A program made the position numbers and the translations under genes. A stretch of 5,693 nucleotides of DNA from Candidatus Thorarchaeota archaeon. Lineage in GTDB: Archaea > Asgardarchaeota > Thorarchaeia > Thorarchaeales > Thorarchaeaceae. This document shows positions 5,550-5,693 of this stretch, in pieces. Every line of letters begins with the position of its first letter. The first letter of the stretch is position 1. A model generated the notes under the pieces. That model searched no databases. It had not been told where the DNA came from and worked only from the letters and a program-made list of their open reading frames with translations. The DNA is taken from the NCBI GenBank assembly GCA_016839245.1, contig JAEOUN010000119.1, positions 1 through 5,693 of the forward strand, in the 5' to 3' direction.

Positions 5550-5693
5550 TCTGAAATCACCTCGATAATAGAAACAAATCGAACCCAGCGGGACCCAGCG
5601 GATACGACTGGACCAGATTCGGTTGTCTGGGTAGCATCTTCATTACTATAAGCTCCATCTGGAGCAAGCATGACAATACGCATTCCATCGGTC
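5546..5693 (-). CDS. 3' end of an upstream gene with a sulfite-oxidase-like C-terminus (cut by window edge)
   Basis: The minus-strand frame is open from the window edge for 48 codons and ends in TGA at 5548-5546, overlapping the S-subunit GTG in GTGA. The visible tail begins TDGMRIVMLAPDG and ends with GSRWVRFVSIIEV followed by ISE. The end matches, in pattern, the last strand of the S subunit's own extra domain (GSMWVRQVIVLQI), and also the closing WVxxVxxIEV strand of molybdopterin-binding sulfite-oxidase-like domains. It is therefore probably a sister protein with the same extracytoplasmic domain, and the overlap makes it a member of the transporter operon. Its N-terminus, any signal peptide or membrane anchor, and the metal-ligand position are all outside the window. 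The reading frame is well supported; the family call is tentative, being based on about 20 informative residues. Confidence 0.62.
   Translation of the reverse strand, partial: TDGMRIVMLAPDGAYSNEDATQTTESGPVVSAGSRWVRFVSIIEVISE
5556..5563 (-). promoter_or_regulatory. Strong Shine-Dalgarno that sets the GTG start of the S subunit
   Basis: On the minus strand, GAGGTGAT lies six bases before the GTG at 5549. It is a nearly full-length match to the complement of the 16S rRNA 3' end. It fixes GTG as the start and shows that the S subunit can be translated strongly even though its start lies inside the end of the preceding gene. Confidence 0.75.

Noticed and set aside
5296..5568. Plus-strand frame of 90 codons antisense to the S subunit
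   Set aside because: It is antisense to conserved transmembrane helices of the YkoE-like core, and its proline- and arginine-rich composition is typical of a reverse-frame shadow.
5583..5601. Tandem ACCCAGCGG repeat with a 10-base period
   Set aside because: Only two copies, inside a coding region where the period is not a multiple of three. It encodes a conserved SAGSRWV stretch and is best seen as coincidence.
5546..5693. Thiamine riboswitch upstream of the transporter genes
   Set aside because: The sequence before the S subunit is coding to the window edge, so no leader of this operon lies within the window.

Overview
This 5.7 kb window is moderately AT-rich, about 40% GC or a little less by eye. 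It is densely packed with genes and looks like prokaryotic chromosome, most likely archaeal. Support for an archaeon is indirect: TATA-like boxes instead of clear -35/-10 pairs, frequent AGA/AGG arginine codons, one near-perfect GAGGTGAT Shine-Dalgarno, and stand-alone SagB-type and fused ECF proteins of a kind common in archaea. An uncultured lineage such as an Asgard group would fit, but that is a guess. A bacterium is not excluded. I saw no rRNA, tRNA, CRISPR array or insertion sequence.

Left half, plus strand. A SagB-type FMN nitroreductase (93-893) overlaps by ATGA a protein made of two GNAT acetyltransferase domains (890-1876). The second GNAT domain has lost its acetyl-CoA-binding glycines. 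After an 82-bp gap carrying a perfect 12-bp palindrome and a TATA-like box, a small four-cysteine protein of unknown function follows (1959-2210).

Right half, minus strand. An energy-coupling-factor (ECF) vitamin transporter operon reads leftward. In transcription order it holds: the 3' end of a gene cut by the window edge (5693-5546); a YkoE-like substrate-binding membrane subunit (5549-4485); a double ABC ATPase (4475-3018); and the transmembrane coupling subunit EcfT (3025-2207). The order S, fused A-A, T matches the Bacillus ykoE-ykoD-ykoC hydroxymethylpyrimidine/thiamine transporter. The genes overlap or nearly touch, so translational coupling is likely.

The most unusual point is in the S subunit. 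After its usual membrane core it has one extra membrane helix and then a domain of about 125 residues, predicted to lie outside the cell. This domain resembles the molybdopterin-binding (sulfite-oxidase type) fold but seems to lack the molybdenum-ligating cysteine. The cut gene just upstream ends in what looks like the same kind of domain. This suggests a pair of extracytoplasmic modules, perhaps for substrate capture, attached to an ECF importer. The two gene groups converge so tightly that the stop codons of the small cysteine protein and of ecfT share one CTAG.
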